DNA of 43,733 nucleotides from Betaproteobacteria bacterium UBA5216 (GTDB lineage Bacteria > Pseudomonadota > Gammaproteobacteria > Burkholderiales > SG8-41). The stretch lies in the NCBI GenBank assembly GCA_002412495.1, contig DHVE01000006.1, positions 1-43,733 of the forward strand, read 5' to 3'. This document shows positions 31,093 through 39,168 of this stretch, one piece after another. Position numbers and translations under genes: made by a program. Position 1 is the first letter of the stretch; each line of letters starts with the position of its first letter. Under the pieces are notes generated by a model. That model saw nothing but the letters and a program-made list of their open reading frames with translations. It ran no database searches and was not told the DNA's origin.

Positions 31093-32267
31093 GCACCCTT
31101 GGCGCCGTCAGCGCCGCAAAAACCGACTGGAACGCGATGGACGACGACGCGTTTCGCATGGATCTGCGTGCGTATTTCGAAAAAGAGTTTCCCGATCACC
31201 TGCGTTTCTTGCCGCGCCGTTTGCGCTGGGCCGAATCGGTGGATTGGTGGAAGAAGCTGTCGAAAAAAGGCTGGCTCGCGCCCAACTGGCCGGTGGAACA
31301 CGGCGGCATGGGCCTCACGCCCGCCAAGCTGATTATTTACTGGGAGGAATCCGAGCGCGCGGGCCTGGGCCGCATGCCGGATCAGGGTTTGACCATGGTG
31401 GGCCCGATGCTGATACGTTTTGGCAACGACGCGCAGCGCGCGAATTACCTGCCAAAAATTCTCGCGGGCGACATCGTGTGGTGTCAGGGATATTCCGAGC
31501 CGAATGCCGGATCCGATCTGGCCAGTTTGCGCACCGAAGCCGTACTCGATGGCGACGAATACGTGATCAACGGCAGCAAAATCTGGACGTCGATGGCACA
31601 TGACGCCACCAACATCTATGTGCTGGTGCGCACCGACAAGAATGTGAAGCAGCAACGCGGCATCAGCTTCCTGCTGGTGGACATGAAAACGCCAGGCATC
31701 ACGCTGCGCACCATTCGCAATATCGCGGGCCACGAAGAATTCTGCCAGGTGTTTTTCGACAACGTGCGCACGCACAAGGACAATCTCGTCGGCAAGCTCA
31801 ACGAAGGTTGGACCATCGCCAAGGGGCTGCTCACCTTTGAGCGCTTGTCCATCGGCAGCCCGCGCCGTCCGTTGCAGGCGTTTGAGCAACTGGATGCGCT
31901 GGCCCGCGCGCAACACCTGTTTGACGACCCTGGCTTTGTCGATCGCTACACGCAACTGAAAATGGATCTGAACGATCTGTCGTCGCTGTACGGGCGCTTT
32001 GTGGAAAAGGTGCGGCAGGGCATTCCGCTCGGCCCGGATATTTCGATGCTGAAGATATTCGCCACCGACACCTATCAAAAACTTTCCGAGCTGTTACTGG
32101 AAGCGGGCGATGAATACGGCGCGTTCGCCGACGAGATCACCCTCGGCGGCGATCAGATAGACCTGATGTCGCCGTTTTATATTTCGCGTCCCGGCACCAT
32201 CTACGGCGGCTCGAATGAAATTCAGCGCAATATATTGTCGAAATACGTATTGCAACTACCCTCCTAA
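31089..32267 (+). CDS. Acyl-CoA dehydrogenase, second subunit
   Basis: 392 residues starting at the ATG overlapping the previous stop. Conserved FAD-binding segments WCQGYSEPNAGSDLASLRTEA near residue 138 and NGSKIWTSMAHDA near 165, then a NEGWTIAKGLLTFERLS segment near 236 and the family end IYGGSNEIQRNILSKYVLQLP. Paired ACADs of this layout form heteromeric enzymes for cholesterol side-chain or bulky acyl-CoA oxidation in other bacteria. Here the substrate is unknown. Confidence 0.9.
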   Translation: MSTLGAVSAAKTDWNAMDDDAFRMDLRAYFEKEFPDHLRFLPRRLRWAESVDWWKKLSKKGWLAPNWPVEHGGMGLTPAKLIIYWEESERAGLGRMPDQGLTMVGPMLIRFGNDAQRANYLPKILAGDIVWCQGYSEPNAGSDLASLRTEAVLDGDEYVINGSKIWTSMAHDATNIYVLVRTDKNVKQQRGISFLLVDMKTPGITLRTIRNIAGHEEFCQVFFDNVRTHKDNLVGKLNEGWTIAKGLLTFERLSIGSPRRPLQAFEQLDALARAQHLFDDPGFVDRYTQLKMDLNDLSSLYGRFVEKVRQGIPLGPDISMLKIFATDTYQKLSELLLEAGDEYGAFADEITLGGDQIDLMSPFYISRPGTIYGGSNEIQRNILSKYVLQLPS

Positions 32268-32279
32268 ATTCATTCCCTC

Positions 32280-32660
32280 ATGACCAGACGAATCATCCAC
32301 ACCGATGACGCCCCCAAGGCCATCGGCACGTACTCGCAGGCCGTGCGCATCGGCAGCGTTGTCTATTGCTCGGGCCAGATCGGGCTCGATCCGAAAACCA
32401 TGCAAATGGTCGAAGGCATCGAGGCGCAGATACGCCGCGTGTTCGACAACCTCAAGGCGGTGGCCGAAGCGGCGGATGCCACGCTCAATGACGCGGTGCG
32501 CTTCACGGTTTATCTCACCGATCTGAAACACTTTGCCAAAGTGAATGAAATCATGGCGACCTATCTGAAGGAGCCGTATCCCGCGCGCGCGGCCGTTGGC
32601 GTGGCGAGTTTGCCGCGCGATGCGCTGGTGGAGATCGATGCGATTCTGCATCTGGAGTAG
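32280..32660 (+). CDS. RidA-family reactive intermediate deaminase
   Basis: 126 residues, the usual size. It reads IHTDDAPKAIGTYSQAVRIGSVVYCSGQIGLDPKT near the start, ARFTVYL-like VRFTVYLTDLKHFAKVNEIM near 80 and the signature YPARAAVGVASLPRDALVEIDAIL at the end, with the Arg that binds the substrate carboxylate (ARAAVGVASLP). It hydrolyses 2-aminoacrylate-type enamines released by PLP enzymes. It lies 12 bases after the acyl-CoA dehydrogenase genes and 3 before recG. Confidence 0.95.
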   Translation: MTRRIIHTDDAPKAIGTYSQAVRIGSVVYCSGQIGLDPKTMQMVEGIEAQIRRVFDNLKAVAEAADATLNDAVRFTVYLTDLKHFAKVNEIMATYLKEPYPARAAVGVASLPRDALVEIDAILHLE

Positions 32661-32663
32661 CGC

Positions 32664-34853
32664 GTGAAGCGCGAGGCGAAAGCCGCAACCCCGCCCGCCT
32701 CACGCCTCACGCCTCACGCTTCTCTCGCGGGACTAAACAAAGGCACGCTCGAGAAGCTCGCGAAACTCAACATCGCGAGCAAGTTCGATTTAATCCTGCA
32801 CCTGCCGCTGCGCTACGACGACGAAACGCATCTGTATCCGATCAAGGACGCGCCGCCAGCGCGTGATGTGCTGATCGAAGCCACGGTTGTCGAGACTGAC
32901 ATCAAGTACCGGCCGCGCCGCCAACTGGTGGTGCATCTCGAAGACGGTAGCGGTGTAGTGAGCTTGCGGTTTTTCAGTTTCTACGGCAGCCAGGTCAAAC
33001 ATTTTGAAGCCGGCGCGCGCGTGCGGGCGTTCGGTGAAATCCGCCACGGGTTTTTCGGCGCGGAGATGGTGCATCCGCGTTACCGCGTCGTGCAGGAAGG
33101 CGCGCCGGTGGCCGAGGCGCTGACGCCGGTGTATCCCGCCACCGCCGGCATGGGGCAGGACACGCTGCGTAAACTGATCGCGCGCGCGATGGCCTCCGAA
33201 AAACTCGAGGACACCTTGCCCGGCGCCCTGCTCAAACAGCAGAAGCTGCCGACGTTTCGCGACGCGGTGTTTTTTTTGCACAACCCGTCGCCGGAAGTCC
33301 CGCAGCAGGCATTGCAGGAGCGCACGCACCCCGCGTGGCGGCGCATGAAATTCGACGAGTTGCTGGCGCAGCAGTTATCGATGCGCGTGCATCAGCAAAA
33401 AAGGCGCGGCATGGGCGCGCCGGCGTTGCGCCCGAAAGGCACGCTGGTTACGCGCCTGCTGAAGGATTTGCCGTTTCAACTGACCGGTGCGCAGCAGCGC
33501 GCCGTCGCGCAGATACGCGAAGATTTGTCCAAGCCGCATCCGATGCAGCGCCTGTTGCAGGGCGATGTTGGCAGCGGCAAAACCGTGGTGGCGGCACTGG
33601 CCGCGTTGCAGTGCGTGGAAAACAACTATCAGGTGGCGTTGATGGCGCCCACCGAAATTCTTGCCGAGCAGCATTACCGCAAGTTTTCCGGCTGGCTGGC
33701 GGCGCTTGGCATCCCGGTTGCGTGGCTCTCGGGCAGTACAAAAAAATCCATTAAAAAACATATACTTACGGACATTTCGTTGGGCGGGACGCCGGTCGTG
33801 GTGGGCACGCACGCGTTGTTTGAAGACGATGTGGTGTTTAACAACCTGGGCCTGGCGATCATCGATGAACAGCATCGATTCGGCGTGCGCCAGCGCCTTG
33901 CGTTGCGGCTGAAAGGCACGCAATCCGCCGCGGCGGTGAAGGGCCGGCCGCAAGCCAGTGCGCAACCGCATCAATTGATGATGAGCGCCACGCCGATACC
34001 GCGCACGCTGGCGATGAGTTATTACGCGGACCTCGATGTGTCGGTGATCGATGAACTGCCGCCCGGCCGCACGCCGGTGACCACCAAGCTGGTGTCCGAG
34101 TCGCGCCGCGACGAAGTGATCGAACGGGTGCGCGATGCTTGCGCGGCGGGCAGTCAGGCTTACTGGGTGTGTCCGCTGGTGGAAGAGATCGAGGCCGGCG
34201 AAGCGTCCCCGGAGGGACAAAAGCCATCGTCGCCGCGCAAACCCGGACGTGCGGGTCTGGAAGCGCTGCAACTCAAGGCCGCGATGGAAACGCACGAATC
34301 GCTGAGCGCGGCGTTTCCTGATCTCAACGTTGGCCTTGCGCACGGGCGGCTGAAAAGCGACGAGAAATCCGCGGTGATGGGCGCGTTCCAACGCAATGAG
34401 GTGCAGGTGCTGGTGGCGACCACGGTGATCGAAGTCGGCGTGGACGTGCCGAATGCGTCGTTAATGGTGATTGAAAACGCCGAGCGCATGGGCCTTTCGC
34501 AGTTACACCAGCTGCGCGGGCGCGTGGGGCGGGGGGCCGCGCAAAGCGCGTGCATTTTGTTGTACCGCACGCCGCTGTCGCCGAGGGCGCGCGAACGCCT
34601 CAAAATCATTTTTGAAAACACCGACGGTTTTGAAGTCGCGCGGCACGATCTGCGCATGCGCGGCCCCGGCGAATTGCTTGGCGCGCGGCAAAGCGGCGTG
34701 CCCCTGCTGCGCTTCGCGGATTTATCGGCGGACGTGGATTTACTCGATGCCGCCCGCGATACGGCCGCGGTGTTGCTGACGGAGAACCCGGCGGCGGCGC
34801 GTGCGCATCTGGAGCGTTGGCTGGGCGGGCGCGGGGAGTTTCTCAAGGTTTGA
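32664..34853 (+). CDS. recG: ATP-dependent DNA helicase RecG
   Basis: 729 residues from a GTG at 32664. The wedge domain (oligonucleotide-binding) occupies about residues 20-210. The helicase core has Walker A LLQGDVGSGKTVVAAL near 297, the DEQHRFGVRQR box near 401 and motif VI region LHQLRGRVGRGAAQSACIL near 615. It remodels stalled replication forks and branched DNA. Oddities are a heptamer repeat within codons 10-20 and a low-complexity insert (EASPEGQKPSSPRKPGRAG near residue 515) between helicase subdomains. It starts three bases after ridA, so it shares its transcript. Confidence 0.95.
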   Translation: MKREAKAATPPASRLTPHASLAGLNKGTLEKLAKLNIASKFDLILHLPLRYDDETHLYPIKDAPPARDVLIEATVVETDIKYRPRRQLVVHLEDGSGVVSLRFFSFYGSQVKHFEAGARVRAFGEIRHGFFGAEMVHPRYRVVQEGAPVAEALTPVYPATAGMGQDTLRKLIARAMASEKLEDTLPGALLKQQKLPTFRDAVFFLHNPSPEVPQQALQERTHPAWRRMKFDELLAQQLSMRVHQQKRRGMGAPALRPKGTLVTRLLKDLPFQLTGAQQRAVAQIREDLSKPHPMQRLLQGDVGSGKTVVAALAALQCVENNYQVALMAPTEILAEQHYRKFSGWLAALGIPVAWLSGSTKKSIKKHILTDISLGGTPVVVGTHALFEDDVVFNNLGLAIIDEQHRFGVRQRLALRLKGTQSAAAVKGRPQASAQPHQLMMSATPIPRTLAMSYYADLDVSVIDELPPGRTPVTTKLVSESRRDEVIERVRDACAAGSQAYWVCPLVEEIEAGEASPEGQKPSSPRKPGRAGLEALQLKAAMETHESLSAAFPDLNVGLAHGRLKSDEKSAVMGAFQRNEVQVLVATTVIEVGVDVPNASLMVIENAERMGLSQLHQLRGRVGRGAAQSACILLYRTPLSPRARERLKIIFENTDGFEVARHDLRMRGPGELLGARQSGVPLLRFADLSADVDLLDAARDTAAVLLTENPAAARAHLERWLGGRGEFLKV
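32694..32721 (+). repeat. Heptanucleotide tandem repeat within the first codons of recG
   Basis: Four consecutive 7-base units: CCCGCCT, CACGCCT, CACGCCT, CACGCTT. Seven is not a multiple of three, so gain or loss of one unit would shift the RecG frame close to the start. Confidence 0.7.
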
Positions 34854-34865
34854 CGTTTGGAAAAG

Positions 34866-34996
34866 CACCGCAAAGGCGCAAAGGCGCAAAGGCGCAAAGG
34901 ATCCGCAAAGAAAATTCAAGAACACTGCATTCGGAGTTGTGCGAATTGAATGGCTTTTTCTTTGCGCTCCCTTTGCGTCTTTGCGCCTTTGCGGTG
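34866..34996. repeat. Inverted-repeat element with 8-base tandem units between recG and ubiC
   Basis: About 131 bases with inverted ends: CACCGCAAAGGCGCAAAG on the left and its near complement CTTTGCGCCTTTGCGGTG on the right. The left arm repeats AAAGGCGC three times; the right arm has TTTGCGTC/TTTGCGCC units. The centre (34900-34955) is non-repetitive. It is a miniature, probably transposase-dependent or REP-like dispersed element; no gene is inside. Confidence 0.85.
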
Positions 34997-35057
34997 AAGT
35001 TTTGTAGTAACCCTGTTCCTGCGATAATCGCGCACAAAACAAGAATCCCGGATTGAA

Positions 35058-35612
35058 GTGACTCGAATTTCCAGCCGACCCCCGCGCGACAGTTTCTGGC
35101 GGTCCTTGCCGTGCGTGGCGGGCGTGTACCGGCAGTGGCTTACCGATCGCGGTTCGCTCACGCGGCGCATCGAATCGCGTTTGCCCGGCGGGACGGGCAT
35201 GACGGTCAAGGTTATTTTTCAGGGGCGCCGCCGCTTGCATCGCGACGAGCGCTTCTTGTCACTTAAGGGCGAGCGGGCGTTTGTACTGACGCGTGACGTG
35301 GCGCTCTACTGCGGCGCCACCCCGGTGGTCTACGCGCACAGCGTGCTCGCGCCCGGCGACCGAGGCGCGGGCTGGCGGTTGATGCAGGGCATGGGATCGC
35401 GGCCCCTGGGCGCGGCGCTGTTTACTGATCCGCGCATTCGGCGCTTGATGTTGCGGCAACACAAACTGGGGCGCGGGCACGAGCTTTACCGCGCGGCCGC
35501 GCGCATCGCGCCGGCGTTGGTGTCGCCGTGGGCGCGCCGCTCGCTGTTCATCGTGGGAAAATCGCCTATACTGGTGACGGAAGTGTTTTTGCCGGAGGTA
35601 TTAACGATATGA
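35058..35612 (+). CDS. ubiC: Chorismate pyruvate-lyase
   Basis: 184 residues from a GTG at 35058. UbiC features: a weakly conserved N-terminus, TVKVIFQGRRRLHRDE near 50, REVALYC-like TRDVALYCGATPVVYAHSVLA near 78, and PLGAALFTDPRIRRL near 114 with RSLFIVGKSPILVTEVFLPEVL at the end (Glu that holds pyruvate). It releases pyruvate from chorismate to give 4-hydroxybenzoate, the first step of ubiquinone synthesis. The stop overlaps ubiA (ATGA). Confidence 0.88.
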   Translation: MTRISSRPPRDSFWRSLPCVAGVYRQWLTDRGSLTRRIESRLPGGTGMTVKVIFQGRRRLHRDERFLSLKGERAFVLTRDVALYCGATPVVYAHSVLAPGDRGAGWRLMQGMGSRPLGAALFTDPRIRRLMLRQHKLGRGHELYRAAARIAPALVSPWARRSLFIVGKSPILVTEVFLPEVLTI

Positions 35613-36502
35613 CGCCCATGGCACCCATGACGCTCATGGACAAGCTGAATGCGTACGAGAAGCTGATGCGGCTCGACAAGCCCATCGGCATTCTGCTGCT
35701 GCTGTGGCCGGCGTTGTGGGGGCTGTGGTTTGCCGCGCCACGCATGCAGCGCCTCGACATACTGCTGATCTTTATCATGGGTACAATCCTCATGCGCTCG
35801 GCGGGTTGCGTGATCAACGATTACGCCGACCGCGATATCGACCCGCATGTCAAGCGCACCAAGGTCCGGCCGCTGGCCGCGGGCCTCGTGAGTCCGAAAG
35901 AAGCGTTGATATTGGCCGCGGTGCTGTTGCTGCTGTCGTTTATTCTGGTGCTGTTTCTCAACAAGCTCACCATCGCGCTGTCGTTCGTGGCGCTGGCGGT
36001 CGCGGCCTCGTATCCGTACTCAAAGCGGTTTTTTCCGTTGCCGCAGGCATGGCTGGGCATCGCGTTCGGCATGTCGATACTCATGGCGTTTACCGCCTAC
36101 CGCAACAATCTGCCGCCCATCGCCTGGTGGCTGTTTGTCGCCAATATTTTCTGGGCGATCGCGTACGACACCGAATACGCCATGGTCGATCGCGATGACG
36201 ACATGCGGCTCAACGTCAAATCGTCGGCGCTGCTGTTCGGGGTGTACGACGTGGCGATGGTGATGGTTTGCCACGGGCTGTTCATTGCGATCATGGCCGG
36301 CATCGGGCTGTGGACGCGGCTCGGGCTGGCGTATTACGTGGGGCTGGCGCTCGCCTGTGGCATGATGCTGCATCAATACCAGCTCATCAAATCGCGCGAC
36401 CGCGACCGCTGCTTTGCCGCGTTTCTCAACAACAACTGGGCGGGCATGGCGATATTCGCGGGGCTGGCGCTCGACATGTATCACCGCATTCGTATTTTCT
36501 GA
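35609..36502 (+). CDS. ubiA: 4-hydroxybenzoate polyprenyltransferase
   Basis: 297 residues from the ATG overlapping the ubiC stop. Inner-membrane protein with about eight or nine helices. The two Asp-rich motifs are present: NDYADRDID at residues 70-78 (NDxxDxxxD), followed by RPLAAG, and DTEYAMVDRDDD near 190 (DxxxDxxxD). These chelate Mg with the prenyl diphosphate. It attaches a polyprenyl chain to 4-hydroxybenzoate from UbiC. It is the normal partner of ubiC; ubiD lies further downstream, past a three-gene insertion. Confidence 0.95.
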   Translation: MTPMAPMTLMDKLNAYEKLMRLDKPIGILLLLWPALWGLWFAAPRMQRLDILLIFIMGTILMRSAGCVINDYADRDIDPHVKRTKVRPLAAGLVSPKEALILAAVLLLLSFILVLFLNKLTIALSFVALAVAASYPYSKRFFPLPQAWLGIAFGMSILMAFTAYRNNLPPIAWWLFVANIFWAIAYDTEYAMVDRDDDMRLNVKSSALLFGVYDVAMVMVCHGLFIAIMAGIGLWTRLGLAYYVGLALACGMMLHQYQLIKSRDRDRCFAAFLNNNWAGMAIFAGLALDMYHRIRIF

Positions 36503-36516
36503 CAGAAAGGCTTTTC

Positions 36517-37485
36517 ATGTTTTGTATTCGTCACACGTTTTTTCGGGTTGCCATGATTGCGATGGCCGTGCCGTCGTCGGTGTTGGCGCAAACCTATCCC
36601 GCGAAACCGATCCGCGTGGTGGTGCCCTTCGCGGCGGGGAGCGCGACCGACACCGTGGGGCGCAGCTATACCGCCAAATTTAACGAGCTGCTGGGCCAAT
36701 CGGGCGTGATCGACAATCGCCCCGGCGCCAACGGCCTGATCGGCGCGGAAGCCGTTGCCAAGGCCGTGCCGGATGGCTACACGATTTTGTGCGGCACCAA
36801 CAGCACCAATGCCGCGCTGGTGAGCCTGTATAAAAAACTGCCCTACGATCAGGAAAAGGATTTCATGCCGATTGCCTTCCTCGGCTCGGTGCCGCTGATC
36901 GTGGCGGTGAACAACAGCTTGCCGGCCAAGACGCTGAAAGAGATGATTGCGCTGGCGAAGGCCAAGCCCGGCGAGTTTTTGTACGCGTCGGCCAGCACGT
37001 CACAGCGCGTGTCCACGGAAATGTTTGCCAACATGGCGGGCATCAAGTTGACGATGGTGCCGTACAAAAGTTCGCCGCACGCCATTACCGATTTGATCGC
37101 GGGACAGGTGATGATGTTCACCGCCGATCTCGCGGTGACCATGCCGCAGGTGAAGGCGGGCAAGATACGCGGGCTGGCGGTGACCTCGTTAAAGCGCACC
37201 GCGTTGATTGATCTGCCCACGGTCGAAGAGGCCGGCGGCTTGAAGGGCTACGAACTGATTGCGTGGTTTGCCGCTTACGCGCCGCGCGGCACGCCGCAGG
37301 CGGTGATTGAGCGGCTCAACACGGCCCTCAATCAGGCAGCCAACAGCAAGGACGTGAAAGACCGGCTGATCGCATTCGGCGTTGAAACCAGCCCGCACAC
37401 ACCGGCACAACTCGCGGAACGTACGCGCGTTGAAACCGTGAAGTGGGCGAAAGCGATCAAGGATGCCGGCATCCAGCCTGAATAA
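36517..37485 (+). CDS. Bug/TctC-type substrate-binding protein
   Basis: 322 residues from the ATG at 36517, six bases after AGAAAGG. Signal peptide residues 1-22 (IAMAVPSSVLAQ), then TYPAKPIRVVVPFAAGSATDTVGR, NRPGANGLIGAEAVAKAVPDGY and PYKSSPHAITDLIAGQV, all family blocks. It starts 14 bases after ubiA. Its final 22 bases overlap the start of an AtuA-like gene, so receptor and enzyme are coupled: the receptor probably binds the acid that the AtuA module processes. Confidence 0.9.
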   Translation: MFCIRHTFFRVAMIAMAVPSSVLAQTYPAKPIRVVVPFAAGSATDTVGRSYTAKFNELLGQSGVIDNRPGANGLIGAEAVAKAVPDGYTILCGTNSTNAALVSLYKKLPYDQEKDFMPIAFLGSVPLIVAVNNSLPAKTLKEMIALAKAKPGEFLYASASTSQRVSTEMFANMAGIKLTMVPYKSSPHAITDLIAGQVMMFTADLAVTMPQVKAGKIRGLAVTSLKRTALIDLPTVEEAGGLKGYELIAWFAAYAPRGTPQAVIERLNTALNQAANSKDVKDRLIAFGVETSPHTPAQLAERTRVETVKWAKAIKDAGIQPE

Positions 37486-38830
37486 GCCGCGCGATCGCAT
37501 ACGCATCGGCTGCGGCGCGGGCTACGCCGGCGACCGCTGGGAACCCGCGCTGGAATGTGTCGAGCGGGGCGCTATCGATTACCTCGTCTACGAAACCCTG
37601 GCCGAGCGCACCATCGCGTTGGGGCAGCTGGAAAAACTGCGCGATCCGGCGCGCGGTTATAACCCGATGCTGGAACCGCGCCTCACGCTGGTGCTGCGCG
37701 CGGCGCTGGCACGCGGCGTGCGCATTGTCAGCAACATGGGTGCTGCAAATCCGCTGGCGGCGGGTGAGGCCGTGTTGCGCGTGGCGCGCGAACTGGGTGT
37801 CGCGAAGCTCAGGGTGGCGGTGGTGCTGGGCGACGATGTGACCGAGCAGGTTCGCGCCACCGCCGCGCCCTTGATGGAAAACGGCGAGCCGCTGGACACC
37901 ATCAAGCCGACGATGGTGTCCGCAAATGCCTACCTCGGCGCGGATGCCGTCGCGGCAGGATTGGCCACCGGTGCCGACGTGGTGATCACCGGGCGCGTGG
38001 CGGATCCGTCGCTGTTTGTGGGGTGCATGCTCGACGGCTTGCAGTGGCGCGACGACGATTACGCGAAACTCGGGCAGGCAACCGTGGCCGGCCATTTGAT
38101 GGAATGCGCGGGGCAGGTTACGGGTGGCTACTTCGCCGACCCGGGTTTCAAGGATGTGGCGAATCTCGCGCGGCTGGGTTTTCCGATTTGCGAAATTCAC
38201 GCCGATGGCGCGGCGTTTATCACCAAACCCGAGGGCAGCGGCGGCGCGGTCACCCTCGCGACCTGTAAGGAACAATTGTTGTATGAAGTGCACGACCCGG
38301 CCCGCTACGTGACGCCCGACTGCGTGGCGGATTTCACTGGCGTGCGGTTCAGTGAAAAGGCGCGCGATCAGGTGGCGTTCGCGGGCGGACGCGCCGCGCC
38401 GCGTACCGCCACCTACAAAGTCAGCGTGGGTTATCGCGCGGGTTATGTCGGCGAGGGTCACATGACCTACGCCGGTTCGGGTGCGCTCAGCCGGGCGAAG
38501 CTCGCCGGTGACATCGTGCGCGAGCGGCTCGCGCTGCGCAATATCCAGCTGGAAGAATTGCGCGTGGATTTGATCGGCCACTCGTCGCTGCACGGCGATG
38601 TGTCTCCCGGGGAAAACGCCGAGCCTTATGAAATCCGATTGCGCGTCAGCGGGCGTTCGCGGAACAAGCTGGACGCCGCCGCCGTTGGCGAAGAAGTCCA
38701 AACGCTGTACACCAATGGCCCGTACGGCGGGGCGAGTGATTTCATGCAGGTCAAAGAGGTTGTGGGCGTGCGTTCCATATTGCTGGATCGCGGCCGCATC
38801 AAAACCGAAGTGCGGATGCTGTCGCTGTGA
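37463..38830 (+). CDS. AtuA-like protein (DUF1446, acyclic terpene utilization family)
   Basis: 455 residues. It shows IRIGCGAGYAGDRWEPALECVE near residue 12, DYLVYETLAERT near 38, a VSNMGAANPLAAGEAV segment near 85, GADVVITGRVADPSLFVG near 165 and GHLMECAGQVTGGYFADPG near 205, all typical of DUF1446. AtuA is needed for growth of Pseudomonas on citronellol, with unknown chemistry. The ATG lies within the Bug gene before it (23-base overlap), with no clear Shine-Dalgarno sequence, so it may be translated by coupling. The stop overlaps the next gene (GTGA). Its C-terminal domain is encoded separately. Confidence 0.85.
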   Translation: MPASSLNKPRDRIRIGCGAGYAGDRWEPALECVERGAIDYLVYETLAERTIALGQLEKLRDPARGYNPMLEPRLTLVLRAALARGVRIVSNMGAANPLAAGEAVLRVARELGVAKLRVAVVLGDDVTEQVRATAAPLMENGEPLDTIKPTMVSANAYLGADAVAAGLATGADVVITGRVADPSLFVGCMLDGLQWRDDDYAKLGQATVAGHLMECAGQVTGGYFADPGFKDVANLARLGFPICEIHADGAAFITKPEGSGGAVTLATCKEQLLYEVHDPARYVTPDCVADFTGVRFSEKARDQVAFAGGRAAPRTATYKVSVGYRAGYVGEGHMTYAGSGALSRAKLAGDIVRERLALRNIQLEELRVDLIGHSSLHGDVSPGENAEPYEIRLRVSGRSRNKLDAAAVGEEVQTLYTNGPYGGASDFMQVKEVVGVRSILLDRGRIKTEVRMLSL

Positions 38831-39168
38831 AGCTGCGCGAAATCGCCCATTGCCGCGCCGGCGACAAAGGCAACACGCTGAATGTTTCGGTGATCGCGCA
38901 TGACGAGCGTGATTTTCGGCTGCTGCAGGATCAGGTGACCATCGAGCGCGTGCGCGGCGCGTATGGTGCGTTGGTCAAAGGCAATATCGAGCGCCATGAA
39001 TTGCCGAATATCGGCGCGCTGAATTTTGTGTTGCACGACGCGCTGGCGGGCGGCGTGACCACCTCGCTATCATCCGACCCACATGGCAAGAGTTTTTCCG
39101 CGATCATGGTGGCTATCGAATTGCCGGAGCCGGAGGTGGCGTACGGCCGCAAGATAAATAATGCATAA
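38827..39168 (+). CDS. AtuA C-terminal-domain-like protein
   Basis: 113 residues from a GTG at 38827 overlapping the AtuA stop (GTGA). It begins KLREIAHCRAGDKGNTLNVSVIAHD, a block found at the C-terminus of fused AtuA proteins, and continues NFVLHDALAGGVTTSLSSDPHGKSF. In many genomes the two parts are one polypeptide; here they are split and translationally coupled, presumably forming one complex. The last eight bases overlap the ubiD start. Role: probably terpenoid or related carboxylate metabolism, by family only. Confidence 0.85.
   Translation: MKLREIAHCRAGDKGNTLNVSVIAHDERDFRLLQDQVTIERVRGAYGALVKGNIERHELPNIGALNFVLHDALAGGVTTSLSSDPHGKSFSAIMVAIELPEPEVAYGRKINNA

Noticed and set aside
32694..32721. 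CRISPR-like repeat
   Set aside because: Units are only seven bases and directly adjacent, with no spacers.
37457..38701. 414-codon antisense frame over AtuA
   Set aside because: Shadow of a well-conserved DUF1446 gene; translation has no protein-like pattern.
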